The notes: generated by a model from the sequence alone, not told the origin. A stretch of 64,000 bases of DNA from Acheta domesticus (GCA_031308135.1 JAHLJT010000631.1:171299612-171363611); one strand, 5' to 3'; counted from the first letter of the stretch, positions 34,571 through 46,740 are shown. Numbers and translations: made by a program.

Positions 34571-35220
34571 TTCACCTTATTCAAAACACCTCTGAAATTA
34601 TGATCAGGAAGCGAAGGATTTGCAGAGCGAGCGATTATTTTGACGCCCAATTATTTCACAAATACTCATATTTTCGAAAAATTCAACATGGCTTTATTTG
34701 AAGATCTGTTATTGATTAACACATTTCATTAAGAAAAAGTGTGTCTTCACAATTGTAGTTGTTGGAAGAGTCCGAATTTTTTTTAAGTTTTGCAAAATAG
34801 GGCATTTCAACGAACGAGAGACCTGAGCCATTCTCTTAAGCTTCCTTTATGCTAAGATCCCAGTTAAATAAACAAATGTGCTGTTTTTAAGAAAAAAATG
34901 GTTTAAAGAAAATAAAAATTGCCTATGTTTGATACAAAATTTGACAAAAATCACGCACGTATTTGAAGTCGGACATGACCTTATTTGAAGACTTGTTTTT
35001 TTTGAACACATTTCACTAAAAAAAAGTTGTATATTCATAACTGTAGTTGTAGGAAGACGCCAAAAAATGTTTTTTCTAAATTTTCTGATTTTTTTTCAAT
35101 TTTAGAAAAATCAGAATTTTGAAACAACATGAAACCTCCCTTAAATCTTCTGCCAAACCTCTTCAAACCCCACATCTAATCTCCATCCTCCAATCATAGT
35201 ATCTTCTCTTTCTTATACTG
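34571..35220. repeat. AT-rich dispersed repeat (right arm)
   Basis: Mirror of 2741-3420 with the GGAAGACGCC phrase near 35053-35062. Confidence 0.45.
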
Positions 35221-35250
35221 ATATTACGTAAGATACGTTTCAGTAGGACC

Positions 35251-36256
35251 TTGAAGCAACACTTTCAATTGTTAATGACTCCATCTGCGGTAGAATCCCT
35301 TATTGATAATGTGGTTCAGAAGGTCCAAGAGCGCCTTCTTCGCCAGCCTAGGGACGAAAATCATCCAAGGTCTTCCCAACTTCCCTCTGCTGCCATTGAA
35401 GCTAGAGATTCTTCAATTTATCCCCTAAATCGTCCCCCGAAGATGACTGATTTGGATACGACCAGTGGAAGAGTATTTATCCCTTTTCAGGTTGCTGACT
35501 GTTGTCTTCAACGCCTGTAAGACATTTAGGAGAATTTCAATGTCTTGTCAAGTCCACAAAACCTTCATGAGCTATAAAGGTAGTCCTACGGAAGATCCGG
35601 CCAGTTGGGGGCCTTTTCTCGTTATCGAACCCCATCCCCAAGTTCTATGCCTCTCTACGGGACCCTGAGCTCTCCGACTGGATGGAGAGCTGCGCCCAAG
35701 TGCAATGCCCAAGTGCTGTGCTCAGAAGGCCCTCTTTTGATAGAATGTATGAGCACAACTACCTGGTCGAGACTCTTATCGGCAGTGCCAAGCTTCACAG
35801 ACGCAATCTGTCCCTTGTGTTTGTGGGCCCAGCTAATGCCTTCGGTTCTACCTCTCACTCCGCCCTGATCTCTGTCATCCAGACTGATACAGACGGCAGG
35901 CATCGAAAACTTATTTTTGGACATAGTTTAAGATCTTTATTCCGATTGCACCAATATGTTTGGTGTATGATTCGAGTCTTTCGGACCCCTTGCTTCTGCT
36001 TAGAAGCTTTAGCCAGGTTGTCGCCTGAGACCCTCATTGTTGGATCTCACAATCGATTCTATCTTGCGCCCCGCCCTTGATTTGCCCGGCCTCCAAGTAA
36101 ACGTGGCGGGTAAGATGGCATATTTGGTTTGCGGCTTCATCACCCGAGACCATCCAAATCATGATGGATAGAGTCGCCTTTATGTCTCGTTTTCTACCGG
36201 AGTCAGGGCGAACTCGACAAATACTGACTTCCCCCACATCTTATCCGAGCATATTG
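35251..36256 (+). pseudogene. R2-like LINE relic, reverse-transcriptase part (right copy)
   Basis: It opens with a Gln/Arg-rich segment (35251-35520) and continues with FDRMYEHNYLVETLI and LSLVFVGPANAFGSTSHSAL at about 35735-35870, the conserved RT entry block of R2/NeSL-type LINEs with the catalytic Asp replaced. Further downstream, out of frame, there are hints of FGFITRDHPNHDG-like sequence but no clear ADD box. The coding sequence continues on the far side of the LTR at 36855. Both arms have the same breaks, so the element was dead before they diverged. Confidence 0.55.
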
Positions 36257-36260
36257 ATAC

Positions 36261-36850
36261 TGTAGCGTCATAGCACTGGGCTCGACCGACCGCACAAGTC
36301 GTGCAAGGGGGAGGGGTTGGTCTCTCGTGCCGCGCTGGCGGCGGCTGGACCCCCGGGGCCTCTCGAGGGTCTTTGAGGTGGGGGCGTGTCTGAGAAGGCG
36401 GTTGTCCGTTCGCACAAGTGATGTGTGATGACAGAAATCGTCTGCAGATAGACGACAGGCTCCATCTGCAGCCGGCCCAAATCTCGAGAGGAAATGACGC
36501 TTTGTGCGTGGGAGGTCGGTCACGTGATGCCTCGCAAGGGAGGCGGGTGGAATAAGTTTCAATGGCATTCGAGGTTGATCGTAGCGATGTGCGGAGGTGA
36601 TCGCGAGCATCGTCTTGCGAGGCGTGGCTTATCGCCACGGGACAAGAGACCAGGGGCGGCGCTAGTGTAGCGAGCTGGGGTTCTCTTGGCAGATACTGAG
36701 GCGGCTCGTCTCAGGAGACGGTGTGCTGTGGAGAGCAGCGTTCCTTAGGAGCGTTCCTTAGGAGTGTACATACTGTAATAAGCTATTGTAAATAAATATG
36801 TACAGCAAACTCCGTGTCTGTGTTCTTCCTCATCTCATGATGACGTCACA
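36261..36850 (+). mobile_element. Solo LTR inserted in LINE relic (right copy)
   Basis: The ends are TGTAGCGTCATAG and GATGACGTCACA, with the direct 4-bp repeat ATAC at 36257-36260 and 36851-36854. A GTAAATAAATA polyadenylation-like signal lies near 36788. The segment GTTCCTTAGGAGC is tandemly duplicated here, against one copy on the left, explaining the 13-bp length difference. No gag-pol follows. Confidence 0.8.
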
Positions 36851-36854
36851 ATAC

Positions 36855-37638
36855 CTCCGTCAATGTGGTTATTGACTCCACACCCACAGAAACAATGGCC
36901 CAATTCGATTTAACAGGATGCTTTGGTAAACCGGTACTCTACTCGGTGTTCAAACTATGACGACAAAATACGTCGTGTCACTGAGCTTATGGAGAAAGTT
37001 AGAGGTTCGCGTCTTACTCCCTGGCAAAAGGTAGATGCCATTATGGTTTTTTCGTGCCACATTTGCCTTTTACAATTACAATGAGGACCGTCTCAATCTC
37101 AGATACCTCTAATGTGGACAATTGGTTTCGCAACACTGCGAAAGAGCTCTCGGGCTTACTGATCGCGCTTCCACTTCCTTTTTATACTCCCCTCGATCTG
37201 GAGGATGAGCAGGCCTCCCTGTAATCAAGAACATTGCTCTCCGTCTACTTGGAAGTAGCCTTCAAAATCCTTTCTTCTTGCGACCCTGTGGTGAGAGAGC
37301 TGGCCACGACTTATCTCCGCCACAAGGTCAGAATCCGGATTCCTCGGCATGCCATTGAGGTCCCTGACATCGAGGAATTTTTCAATGACATCGCCCCGCG
37401 CGTCCCTAGGGAGGCAGAAACATATGGATGGAACGTCCATCGAACTGAAATTTCACTGAGTGTTCGACCAGGTCGATTGTTTCCTTCTACCAAACATTGC
37501 AGCGGAAAACTCCTAAAGTTATTGACGCGTCACCGGCATTTAGTGCTGCACAAGCTCCGGAAGCACCAACACGACTTGCATCTGAGTAGTGGAAGGGGTG
37601 AGCTGAGAAAGGACGTGCGACTTACGATTTGGCGTTGA
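36855..37638 (+). pseudogene. R2-like LINE relic, C-terminal part (right copy)
   Basis: At 36983-37084 one frame reads ELMEKVRGSRLTPWQKVDA and continues hydrophobically, typical of the post-RT region of R2/NeSL-like LINEs. After a frameshift, 37234-37638 reads SVYLEVAFKILSSCDPVVRE and then KVRIRIPRHAIEVPDIEEFF. Joining this in the mind to the RT half across the LTR gives one continuous element order, which is why I regard both as one LINE. No CCHC/endonuclease end is visible. Confidence 0.55.
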
Positions 37639-37983
37639 GCGGTAACGAGTCATTTTCAAGGCATTTCCCTCCGCTCCGTCTTCTACATGTGTCATTCAGA
37701 TTATTGCATCTTTAAGATGCGCCTTAATGCTCACGGTGGTCTTCGCGCTGGGCGCGCCTGGGACAAGACGGGAGAAAACGAATGCCGCTTCGGCTGTGTA
37801 GACCCTAGATCCACTCCCTGACCGTTCTCCCCCTAGTAGGCTTGGAGAAACTTGTCGGGTCTCTTCGTAAGAGCCGTAAGGGCTTTCCTTGAACGCATTG
37901 AGGATTTAGCTAGTCAAGTAGACTTAGGACCCAGGAGTTGACGAGTGCTTCCTGGGAACTTACTTATTCACGGCGACTGCTTC

Positions 37984-38960
37984 AGGACAATGTCTCCGGC
38001 TCGGTGGAGCAGGCGCCTTCGCGCACGTCCTCGCCGACGGCTCTGACGGCTTGACAGCTCTGGCGTCAGCTTGAAGAGTTCTGCGACGTATTTTTCACCT
38101 TCGGAAAGCTCGGGCGCTGACATATCTTGTCTCCCGGGATGGAAAGTTTGTCTTGTCCAGACGAGAAGCCCTGAAGAAACAGATGGGTCCACCCCCGTAA
38201 ACACACAACTTCTCTCGACGCGGGCTAGGAGCGAAAGGGCGAACACTCTCTCCCTCCGAGGTAGACGCAGATGCGTATCTACAGTATGACAGACATAGGC
38301 GCCACTGACAAGAGGCCCTATTTAGCGTGTACTCGCTAAAGCAAATAACAACCCTAATAACTATAAGTTTTTGTGTAACTGCAAGTTCCGTGTGTGCATG
38401 TGTTTGCGGAATCGTTACTCACGGTTAGACCACTTCCCCTGTACCAATCGAGACATATGAGGTGTCATTCGACGCATCTCGGTCTCCTGATGAGGAACTG
38501 ACAATTTGTTTTCGGATCCGGCCAGAAGATAACAAGGCCTGCCACGGTTATACAGGGGTGTTCCTCAACCCGGCTAAAAGGTAGTACAAACGTCATTGAG
38601 GCGCCTATGGGCCGGGCCGGGGAACAATCGGCACCTCGTGCGATGACGCGAAGTACCGGCCATGCCTCCGCGAAAGGTTCCCGCTCGTGCTTCAGTGCAG
38701 GTTCGGACTCGGCCTTGGAGATAACGGACATGCGGCCTATGGTGCGACTAGTGCGCTTGCGCCTTGCAACGGCTGGAGGCAGCGTGGACGGCAGCGGAAC
38801 GGAAGACGCGTTGCGACCCGAAAGGGCAACGGCTGTACCCTCGCTAAAGGGCCAGGTTATCCTGGGGGTTACACACGGCCCACCTCGGTGAAACGTGCCC
38901 TCCCGGCGGTCAAATGAGCAGAAGCAACGGACGGCAAGGTCGGGGGCATTTCAGGGTAGC
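37984..38960. other. GC-rich block outside the palindrome, nature unknown
   Basis: Just beyond the point where base 1 of the window pairs, the sequence stays GC-rich for about 1 kb and then drops abruptly to AT-rich. Open frames occur on both strands (37968-38246 minus, 38465-38731 minus, 38607-38891 plus) but none shows a domain. A TGGCGCC, the core of some retroelement primer-binding sites, lies near 38300, without LTRs around it. It may be further mobile-element sequence whose mirror lies left of the window. Confidence 0.4.
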
Positions 38961-41003
38961 CCCGCGGACTATATGCTTCAAGATTCTGAAAACTTTCATT
39001 TTATTGAATTTCTTGATGAAAAGCAGTTTTCCACCGACAAAGCGTCCTTTCATTCATAAGTTTTCTTTTTTGAAAACGTTAACTTTCCCTTCATCTACAG
39101 CATTATATGAAAGGAATATGATTACATAAGAGTAAAGATATTCCTGGGAAATTCCATGGGAAATATCAGAATCAGTCATTTCAGTACACTAGCTATTAAA
39201 TAGTGTCTGCTAAATTAACTGCACAGGAACGGCAGCTTTCAAGAACAAATTATCAAAGTTTTTGCGGAATGAAAAAAAAACTTGAGTGGAGTTAGTTTAC
39301 AAAAAATGTAAGATAAATTTTCAGAATACCCAACTGCATGACTCCAGCTTCGCCACTGCCATTAATCCATTGGGAAGCCACCAGGTTTTATAATCATTAC
39401 CTTCTACTACTGTGACTTTGAATATATTATTCCTGGAAACATTCAGTGTCACATACTCCATCAATGTGTAAACCCTATTGCATTTCCTTACTTTTCTCTT
39501 GACAACAAAAATCTTAGTTACAAGGAAGGAAAGAATGTCCTCTGAATGGGAGATCTGGTTTATAGGATTAAATCTGTCTTTGATAAGTGCAAGAAGCATT
39601 CTCATTAAAGTATTTTTGTTTTGGGTAGATCACCCATCAGAGAAAGTGAATATTTTACATTTTCAAGACTGGTTTCAATACAGAGCAATGTTTACATATA
39701 GAATCTATGCATATCCTTATTTATTGTTTCTTTTTGACACACAATACATGTTTGAAGTTGACTGTAGATCTAAAGATCTCTTCAGGTGAATCTTTTTTTT
39801 TCACAAACAATACCTTTTTTCACAGAGTCGGCTAAATAACAATCTTTTATGCCAACAGAGAAAGATTCACACACGGGAGAAGCATCTATTTGGGGCCTAG
39901 CACAACACAGAGAAATATGTTCATTGCATGTTTTTAAGTAGAGAAATCCCACAAGTTTGAGTCTCTGTGTTTCAACACCAAAGCAAATATTAATGAGATA
40001 TTGTATACAACAAACTTTTGGGGTTTCCAGGCTTAATGATGTATCTATCCTACAATTTTCATTTTGTCATACAAAAAGAGTGACTAATAGGATGTTAAAA
40101 CACACTAATACAAAATTTTACGCTATTAAAATTTTATTAGTTTTCTGTAAGTTAACCTTTTTCAATTTTGGATTCTTGGACATTTTCATGAATATATTTG
40201 CTGAACTCTTTCTATTTCATTTTTAATTGACGTCACCCCTTCCTCTCTGTTTCCTGTTGTTGCCAAGTTATACAGTTTCAATGATATCATGAATAGAATG
40301 AAGTTCTATACTTTAACGAGAACGGTCTTCGTGGCTTAAATACTGTACCTAGCTCAGGCGATGTTTTTAAATTTTCCATATACATACATATATTCTAGGT
40401 TGGCCAGTATTTAAATACTTGCATTTGAAATATATTTTATATTTGAAAAATAGTATTTTTGAGTTTTTTGGGCATATATTTTAGAGATGCATTTAAATTC
40501 ATAAAATAGATGTATTGAAAAAAATAAATACTTCAAATGCAAAGAAGATAGTTTAGAATGAGGATAGTTTCTTTTTTATGATTCTGCTAGTGAATGCACC
40601 TCATTGAAACAAAAATGAAAGCTCCTTTCAGCTGTTGAATTTGGATTCTCATTTTTAAATGATAAATCTAAATCATTAATAATGCTGGACAATTATCCAG
40701 CAATAAAAAAAGCACTTATTCATTAAAACACTAACCTATGTTCATCCATGCCAGTTTCCATGACTGTTTTCTTTTGCAGGTTTTATAATTCACCAACTAG
40801 GGGTTCATTGTCTGATGTTTTGTTTGAGAAATGAGTCGTTTTAAAAGGAAATCCCATTTCTTTGTGTTAGACATATATTTAATATAATTTTATAATTGAA
40901 AATGTTTATACATACAGTTACAATACATTACAGTAGTTGTTGTTCAGAATTTTGTATGACTGTCAAAAACTAATATAGTAATATACTTAAAATATATAAT
41001 AAA
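38961..41003. other. AT-rich DNA, no recognisable gene
   Basis: Low-GC sequence with short open frames lacking domains. Nothing is supported. Confidence 0.65.
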
Positions 41004-42728
41004 CTGGTGGTGCTACAGAATGGCACACACTTACCCATATTAGTTTTCTATTTCCTTTGGTCTTGGCTAGCTATTCGGAAAACAAAAAATACCCCAAATT
41101 GAACTTTACGTCATATTAAAGAGTGCAATTAGCATTATTCATTCGAAAAGTTTGATGAAAAAATTTGGAGCCATTCATGAGAAAATATCATTTGAGCGTT
41201 TCTGAAAATGTGGAATTTTGAGCTAGTATTCGGAGAAATCAGTTGAGTTCTCGAGAAACTTTACTTGACATTATGTAAAGCACATGTACTCGTAAATATA
41301 ATAATGTGCACAAATCGCCGCTAATGTAAATAACGTGAGAGTAATCAAAAAAATTAATTTTTTGTAATTTTTGAAAACACAAAAGAATAGAGCAATATGG
41401 CGTTTATGTCACCTCATAGAGTGCATTAAAAAAAAGGAAGTAGGCCTACATGACCTTAAGGAATAAGCTGACTAAGGAGAAGAAATTTTATTTGAATGAA
41501 AAGTCTCTATCTTCAATTTTGTAGTTGTAGGAAGACACCGAAAAAAATTCAAACTTTTGCAATTTTCGAAAAATAAGACTTAACTGTGATAATGAGACCA
41601 ATACCACCTTAATGTGTATATTTTACTTTATCCTTACAAGAAATTGAAAGAAAAAATTTGGAGCCGTTTTTGAGAAAATTTTGAGAATGTCCGGGGGGCT
41701 TCGTGCAAAGTACCCCCAAATTTTGAAGTTTGTGTTTTCAAAAATCGCGGCGCCATAAAGGGAAGCAGATTGAGCGGAGAATATCCAATTTTGAAGAAAT
41801 CGTACGTATGGTTTAGGCGCTAATGTTGTTCACAGACGGACGGACGTTTTGGAAGAAAGAGAAAAAAAACAAACACTTTTTCGGTATCAGGGGACCCCAA
41901 ACCGTGTATTTCCGTTAAAAGGTCGAAATCGATTTTCCGCAGCATTACATACCTTTCCGTATCCTACGTATATTACTCCGTACGTATACGGGAAAGTAAA
42001 AATGTACTTTTGACGGCGGTAGATGTCAGCTGGCATGAGTATGTGGCAAGTCCGAATAGCTAACCGAGACAAGGAAATAGAAAACTAATTCGGGAAAGTC
42101 TGTGCCATTCTGTAGCACCACGTTTATTATATATTTTTGCAAATTTGCAAATATATTTTGTAATTGTCGATTACAGTATATTAGTTACGTAGTATAGAGA
42201 AAGTTATGTAATGCTGCGCGGAAAAAACGGCGGATTTTTGGCAGAAAAAAAATCATTTCCATGCCCTGACAAAGAAAAATCCTATTATTAAATTAAGAAA
42301 AAAAATCCCCTTACACGTGGTGTAGCCAGAATCCAGAGATTAATGGATCCTTGATACCGAAAAATCGATTGATGGCAAAACTTCCATTCGTCCGTGAACA
42401 CTACTAGCGTCCAAACCATACATACGATTTCTTCCGAAATGGACATCTCCTGGTCGATCTGGCTCGACTGCAATTTTGAAAAACGTTCTTCAAAATTTGG
42501 GTTTAATTTACATAAAGAACCCTGGACATTTTCAAAATTTTCTCAAAAACGGCTACAAAGTTTTTCTTTAAATTTCTTGTAAGGATAGAATAAAATACAC
42601 TTATAAAGGTGGCATAGGTCCCATTTTCAGTTAACTCTAAATTTTCGAGAATTGCAAAAGTTTGGAATTTTTTCGGCGTCTTCCTAGAACTTCAGAATTG
42701 AAGATAGTTATTTTCCCTTCAAATAAAA

Positions 42729-42827
<99 letters not shown>

Positions 42828-43736
42828 TGAAAATTTTAGTTTTTGCACAGTATTGCATACAATATTTGCAATTTTAAAAAATTACAAAAACAAGATTTTC
42901 TCAACAACGGCACCAAATTTTTTCTTTAAACTTTTTGTAGGGATAGTGCTAAATATGGGATGACATTAATGCAATATTGCTCTATTCTTTTGTTTTTATA
43001 AAACTTACAAACTTGTAATTTTGTTGACTTGTCTCTCACATTGTTAAAATTTTTACATTAGCAGCGACTTGTTCACATTATTATATTTATGAGTACACAT
43101 GCTTTAAATAATGTCAAATAAAGTTTCTCGAAAATTGAATAGCTTTCTGTGAAAACTAGCTCAAAATTCAGCATTTTCGGAACGCTCAAATGCCATTTTC
43201 TCAAAAATGGCTCCAAATTTTTTGTTCAAACTTTTTGAATGGATAGTGCTAATTGCACTCTTTAATGTGATGTAAAGTTCAATTTGGGACATTACATAGT
43301 TGTTTTCAAAAATTGCACAAATTTAATTTTTTTGAAAGTTTTCTCATACACACATTTCCAGCCAATTGTAAACACTATTGAAATTGTCATTGCAAGTACT
43401 TCAAATGAAGTTTTTCAAAAACTCGAAAATTTTCGGTGAAAAAGAGCTTCAAATTTCGCATTTACAGTAGCATGTAAACGTCATTTCCTTGAAAACAGTT
43501 CCAAATTTTTCAACAAAATTGCCATTTAGGACAAGGTTTTACTTTTTTTTAATATTCTTAAAACAATATTTCTACTATTCGGAAACCGAAAAATTAATAA
43601 AATGTAAAAAAATGTACTTTGGGTGGCGATAGATGGCAGCTGTCAAGAGTAGTGGCAAGTCAGAACAGCTAGCCGAAACCAAACGAAAAAGAGAACTAAT
43701 AGGGGAAAGTGTGTGCCATTCTGTAGCACCACCAGT
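41004..43736. mobile_element. Foldback-type element with long inverted arms
   Basis: The left end GGTGGTGCTACAGAATGGCA is matched in inverse at the right end, TGCCATTCTGTAGCACCACC (43714-43733). Inverted similarity continues inward: 41130-41340 pairs with about 43060-43260, and 41480-41690 pairs with about 42530-42735. A third copy of the terminal segment, in the same orientation as the right end, lies internally at about 41990-42130. The element carries the GGCGTCTTCC phrase also seen in the palindrome arms. No transposase is visible. The flanks show no clear target duplication. Confidence 0.65.
42732..42825. repeat. (AT)n microsatellite
   Basis: About 94 bases of uninterrupted AT alternation within the foldback element. 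It creates Tyr-Ile repeat frames on both strands that are not genes. Confidence 0.98.
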
Positions 43737-43800
43737 AATACTAATAATACCACTAATAATAGTACCACTAATAATAATAATAGCACCACTAATCATATTA
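43728..43800. repeat. Short tandem array of ACTAAT/AATA units
   Basis: Imperfect repeats of CCACTAATAATA-like units begin right at the right end of the foldback element. Confidence 0.7.
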
Positions 43801-43974
43801 AAGAATTTCTGTTGAATAAAAAGCTCATAATTTCAATATTTTCTCAAAAACAGCTTTCAATTATTTGCATGAATAGAGTGCACTAATAAATACAATAATA
43901 ATTCCAGTGTACAATAGTTTTGTTAGTAGTGGTTCAAGTAGAGCTGGAATTGTGTAATTATTTTGTAAGCACTA

Positions 43975-44060
43975 AAAAAGAAAAGGATAAAAAAGAAAGA
44001 AGAAGAAGAAAAAAAGAAAAAGAAGAAGAAGCAGAAGAAGAAGAAGACGACGAAGACAAT
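43975..44060. repeat. Purine-rich GAA/AAG microsatellite
   Basis: A run of AAG/GAA trinucleotides with A-rich interruptions. Confidence 0.9.
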
Positions 44061-45320
44061 GAAGCAAATGTTTTCACAACTCAGTAGTTTTACATGTCTA
44101 GTTTTTCAATGTTGCTAACTTCAAGCTTTTTTTTAAATTTTATTTTTTAATATCCTTACTTTTATTCTCCTAATATAATTATCTTTTATTTCCTTACTGT
44201 TATTCATCTTTCAACTATTTATAATTAAAATGTTGGGAAGAGCTCAAGAAAACATGTGCAGATGGTACTTCTACTGCACACGTCACATAGTTTTTCCTGT
44301 TTTTTGACTAAATAAATCAAATCCATCGTCAGCACTTGAAGTGATTTCAAATTCTAATTTTTCAAAATGTTAGTTCAGAATTAAATTAGGTTGACACAAT
44401 CCATTCATTGATCACAATAACAAAGTTAACAGATATGTATCAAACACTCCATTATACTCACTTCCAAATACTTTATATTTTTTTTATAAATTGACATGTA
44501 ATTTAAGAAGATGGCTTTAGGGTGAAGATATTAAATTTTGATTTTGTTGTTTTGTTTTTGTTACCCTTGTAACAATGTTCAATGATTTCAATGCTGTTAT
44601 TCCTATATTATGATAAATTCCTATAGACTTTACACTTTGTCTCAAAATAAAGCATTTATTTTCATTTTCATTATCTTTTGTGTAATGGTCCCTTGTTCAT
44701 AAATTAAAAATAATTCCTATCTATATTCCAAAATTATATTTATATTTTACTGATTTATTGCTTATTATTGCCTTTGATACAGAGCTTGATACATGTGGGG
44801 TAACTTGCCTAGATCGTGGTTATGAGAGAAATATGAAAAGACAAACCAAGTCAAGTTACATCTATTTAATTAGTAAATCTCATTCACTGAAATTAGAAAA
44901 GAAATAAAATATAGTATGTACCAAGCATTAACTGGTTCTAAAGACTGTGGGCAACTAACCTGAAGCTTTTTGTCACCACTTGGTCGTTAGAACCCTTATA
45001 AACCCTTTGATAACCCTAGATAACAAGATTTTCTAAAGAAGCTGCCCATAAATTATGTACTGGACACATGGAGTAATTAATAATTTTAGTTTCTGTCTAT
45101 ATTTTCACTTATATGATTTCAATTAAATGATGGACCAACCTATTGATATACATATGGAGTATTTTGAATACCCCCTTTTCCTCCTGTAACATGAACTTGA
45201 ACCTTCCTCAATAATTATTTAATGTTTGCAACAACACCCCCACATTTACAATTGGTTTGCATGGAAATAGTATCTCCATTGAGAAAATTAGTATGTTGCT
45301 TCATTAATACCCAAATAGAA
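44061..45320. other. AT-rich DNA, no recognisable gene
   Basis: No coding, RNA or structured repeat signal seen. Confidence 0.6.
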
Positions 45321-45327
45321 TTACTGT

Positions 45328-45466
45328 GGGGTCATCCATAAACTATGTAACGCTAAAGGGGGGGGGTCTGAGGCAGCATTACATAGAGATACGGAAGTGC
45401 GTTACAAGAGGGGAGGGGGTATTGAAAATACTCGAAATTTGCATTACGTAATTTATGGACAGCCCC
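45328..45466. mobile_element. Short MITE of the 'GGGGCTGTCCATAAATTACG' type
   Basis: The inverted ends are GGGGTCATCCATAAACTATG and, from the right, GGGGCTGTCCATAAATTACG, each continuing to TAA(C/T)GC. The interior contains a run of G and a GGGAGGGGG stretch. Elements with this end sequence are, from general knowledge, widespread in arthropod genomes. At 139 bp it is non-autonomous. No clear target duplication is seen. Confidence 0.75.
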
Positions 45467-45470
45467 TATA

Positions 45471-46271
45471 TACAGTAAAATATGTCTAAGTCCGAATCGA
45501 TTGGGACAAAAAAATTCCAGTTTAGGGAGGTTTCTGTTTCATGCAAGGTTGTCCATTTTATGACACTTGTGATATTGACATTTCTGCTCTGAAAGTGTAA
45601 ATTACATGACTTTATTATAATTATCAAAATACATTAAATTTAATATATTTATGGAAGAAATCACAAATAAATACTCTTTATTGACAGTTTCAGAGTTGAA
45701 AATTACACACCTTACTGGCCGTATTCAGACTGCTTCCTCACTCAATGCACAATGCATCATAATCCAGTACTAAGACTTTTTGGTACCATCGCACGGCCTT
45801 GAGCAATGTGTATCTAGTTGAGGGGTTATAATTTTCAATGCTGGGCAGGGAGTTACATGAATAAAGGACATGTCCATACACCTTCCCATGCTCAGAGTTG
45901 GGAGAGAGGGATTTCGCCTACAGCCTACACCTTGAGAGACAAGTGATCCCTAGGTCTAATTCTGCACTGATTGGTAAAGCCCCTCCTCCTTCAATGTCCA
46001 GGTGCAGCAACTAAATCGCGAGTCACAGGGATAGAGAATTTAAAACAAGTTTGCAGATGCATTCATTTCATTACGAACATGTCTGCCAATTGCATTAAGT
46101 TCACAGGAATTTCGTTTTATAAAGATTTTTTTTTCCTGTGGGGCATGAAAAACCATTCCATTTCCATGTTGGAGAGGTTCCGTTTTATGCTGTGTAAAAT
46201 ATATTTAACGTTTCACGCCAGACACATTTTCTGGTTAAGAAAGGTTTCCAGCTTAAACAGATTTTACTGTA
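45471..46271. mobile_element. pogo/Tigger-like non-autonomous element
   Basis: The ends are TACAGTAAAATATGTCTAAG and, from the right, TACAGTAAAATCTGTTTAAG, followed on both sides by pyrimidine- and purine-rich degenerate repeats. They carry TA at each boundary, and the CAGTAAAA start is typical of pogo/Tigger elements. No transposase remains in the 800 bp. A 102-codon open frame at 45971-46279 crosses the right end and is not a gene. Confidence 0.7.
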
Positions 46272-46379
46272 CTATTTAACATCAAGAACAGTTAAAATCT
46301 GGGATGTACTATGGGAAGAATTGCAATATGTGCATGGTTTCTGTTTTATGCATTTACTAGTGGAACCCAGCAGACGTTC

Positions 46380-46740
46380 TTCCCATCATCTCCTCTCTCT
46401 CTCTTTCTCTCCGACTCCCTCTCTCCCCTTCTGTCTTTCCATCTCTATCTCTCCCCCTCTCTCATTCACATTCAGTTGCAGATTCTGCATGTCTCTGTGC
46501 AGGTGGGGTACCAGTGCCAGACCAACAAAAATGCAATAGAATGTTCAAGAAGTTCCTCTTTCTTCTTCCCTCTCCCTCCTCGTCTCTCTCTGTCCCTGTC
46601 TCAGTCTCTGTTTATGTCTGTCTCTTCTCTGTCCCTCTCATTTACATTTACTTGCTGATGCTGCGTCTCTGAGCAGGTGGGAGAATATCAAGAAGTGTCA
46701 GACAACCAAAAACGTAATAGGATGTTCAAGAAGATCTCAT
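46380..46740. repeat. CT-rich tandem duplication, unit about 180-190 bp
   Basis: Two successive blocks each consist of a TCTCTCCC-rich run, then CTCATT(C/T)ACATT, a TGCTG/TTGCAGATTCTGC segment, GAGCAGGTGGG or GTGCAGGTGGG, and AATAGAATGTTCAAGAAG or a close variant. The second copy is diverged. The open frames are CT-driven and not coding. Confidence 0.7.

Larger units (their letters stand above)
19125..37983 (-). repeat. Right arm of giant inverted repeat
   Basis: Reverse-complement copy of 1-18124 with the same order of elements. Specific to this arm are the LINE at 21224-23309, the MITE at 34106-34547, a long (AT)n at 33860-33899 and a 13-bp duplication inside the solo LTR. The sum of paired coordinates shifts stepwise at exactly these variants (37984 outside, 37490 near 31 kb, 39209 near 26 kb, about 37249 at the gap). 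This confirms collinearity between the steps. Confidence 0.95.

Noticed and set aside
38590..38900. Full LTR retrotransposon with primer-binding site near 38300
   Set aside because: A TGGCGCC alone is weak; no LTR pair, no gag or pol motifs could be read.
42637..42877. Open frames with Tyr-Ile repeats on both strands
   Set aside because: Pure translation of the (AT)n microsatellite.
46311..46658. Ser/Leu-rich open frames
   Set aside because: Translation of the CT-rich tandem duplication.
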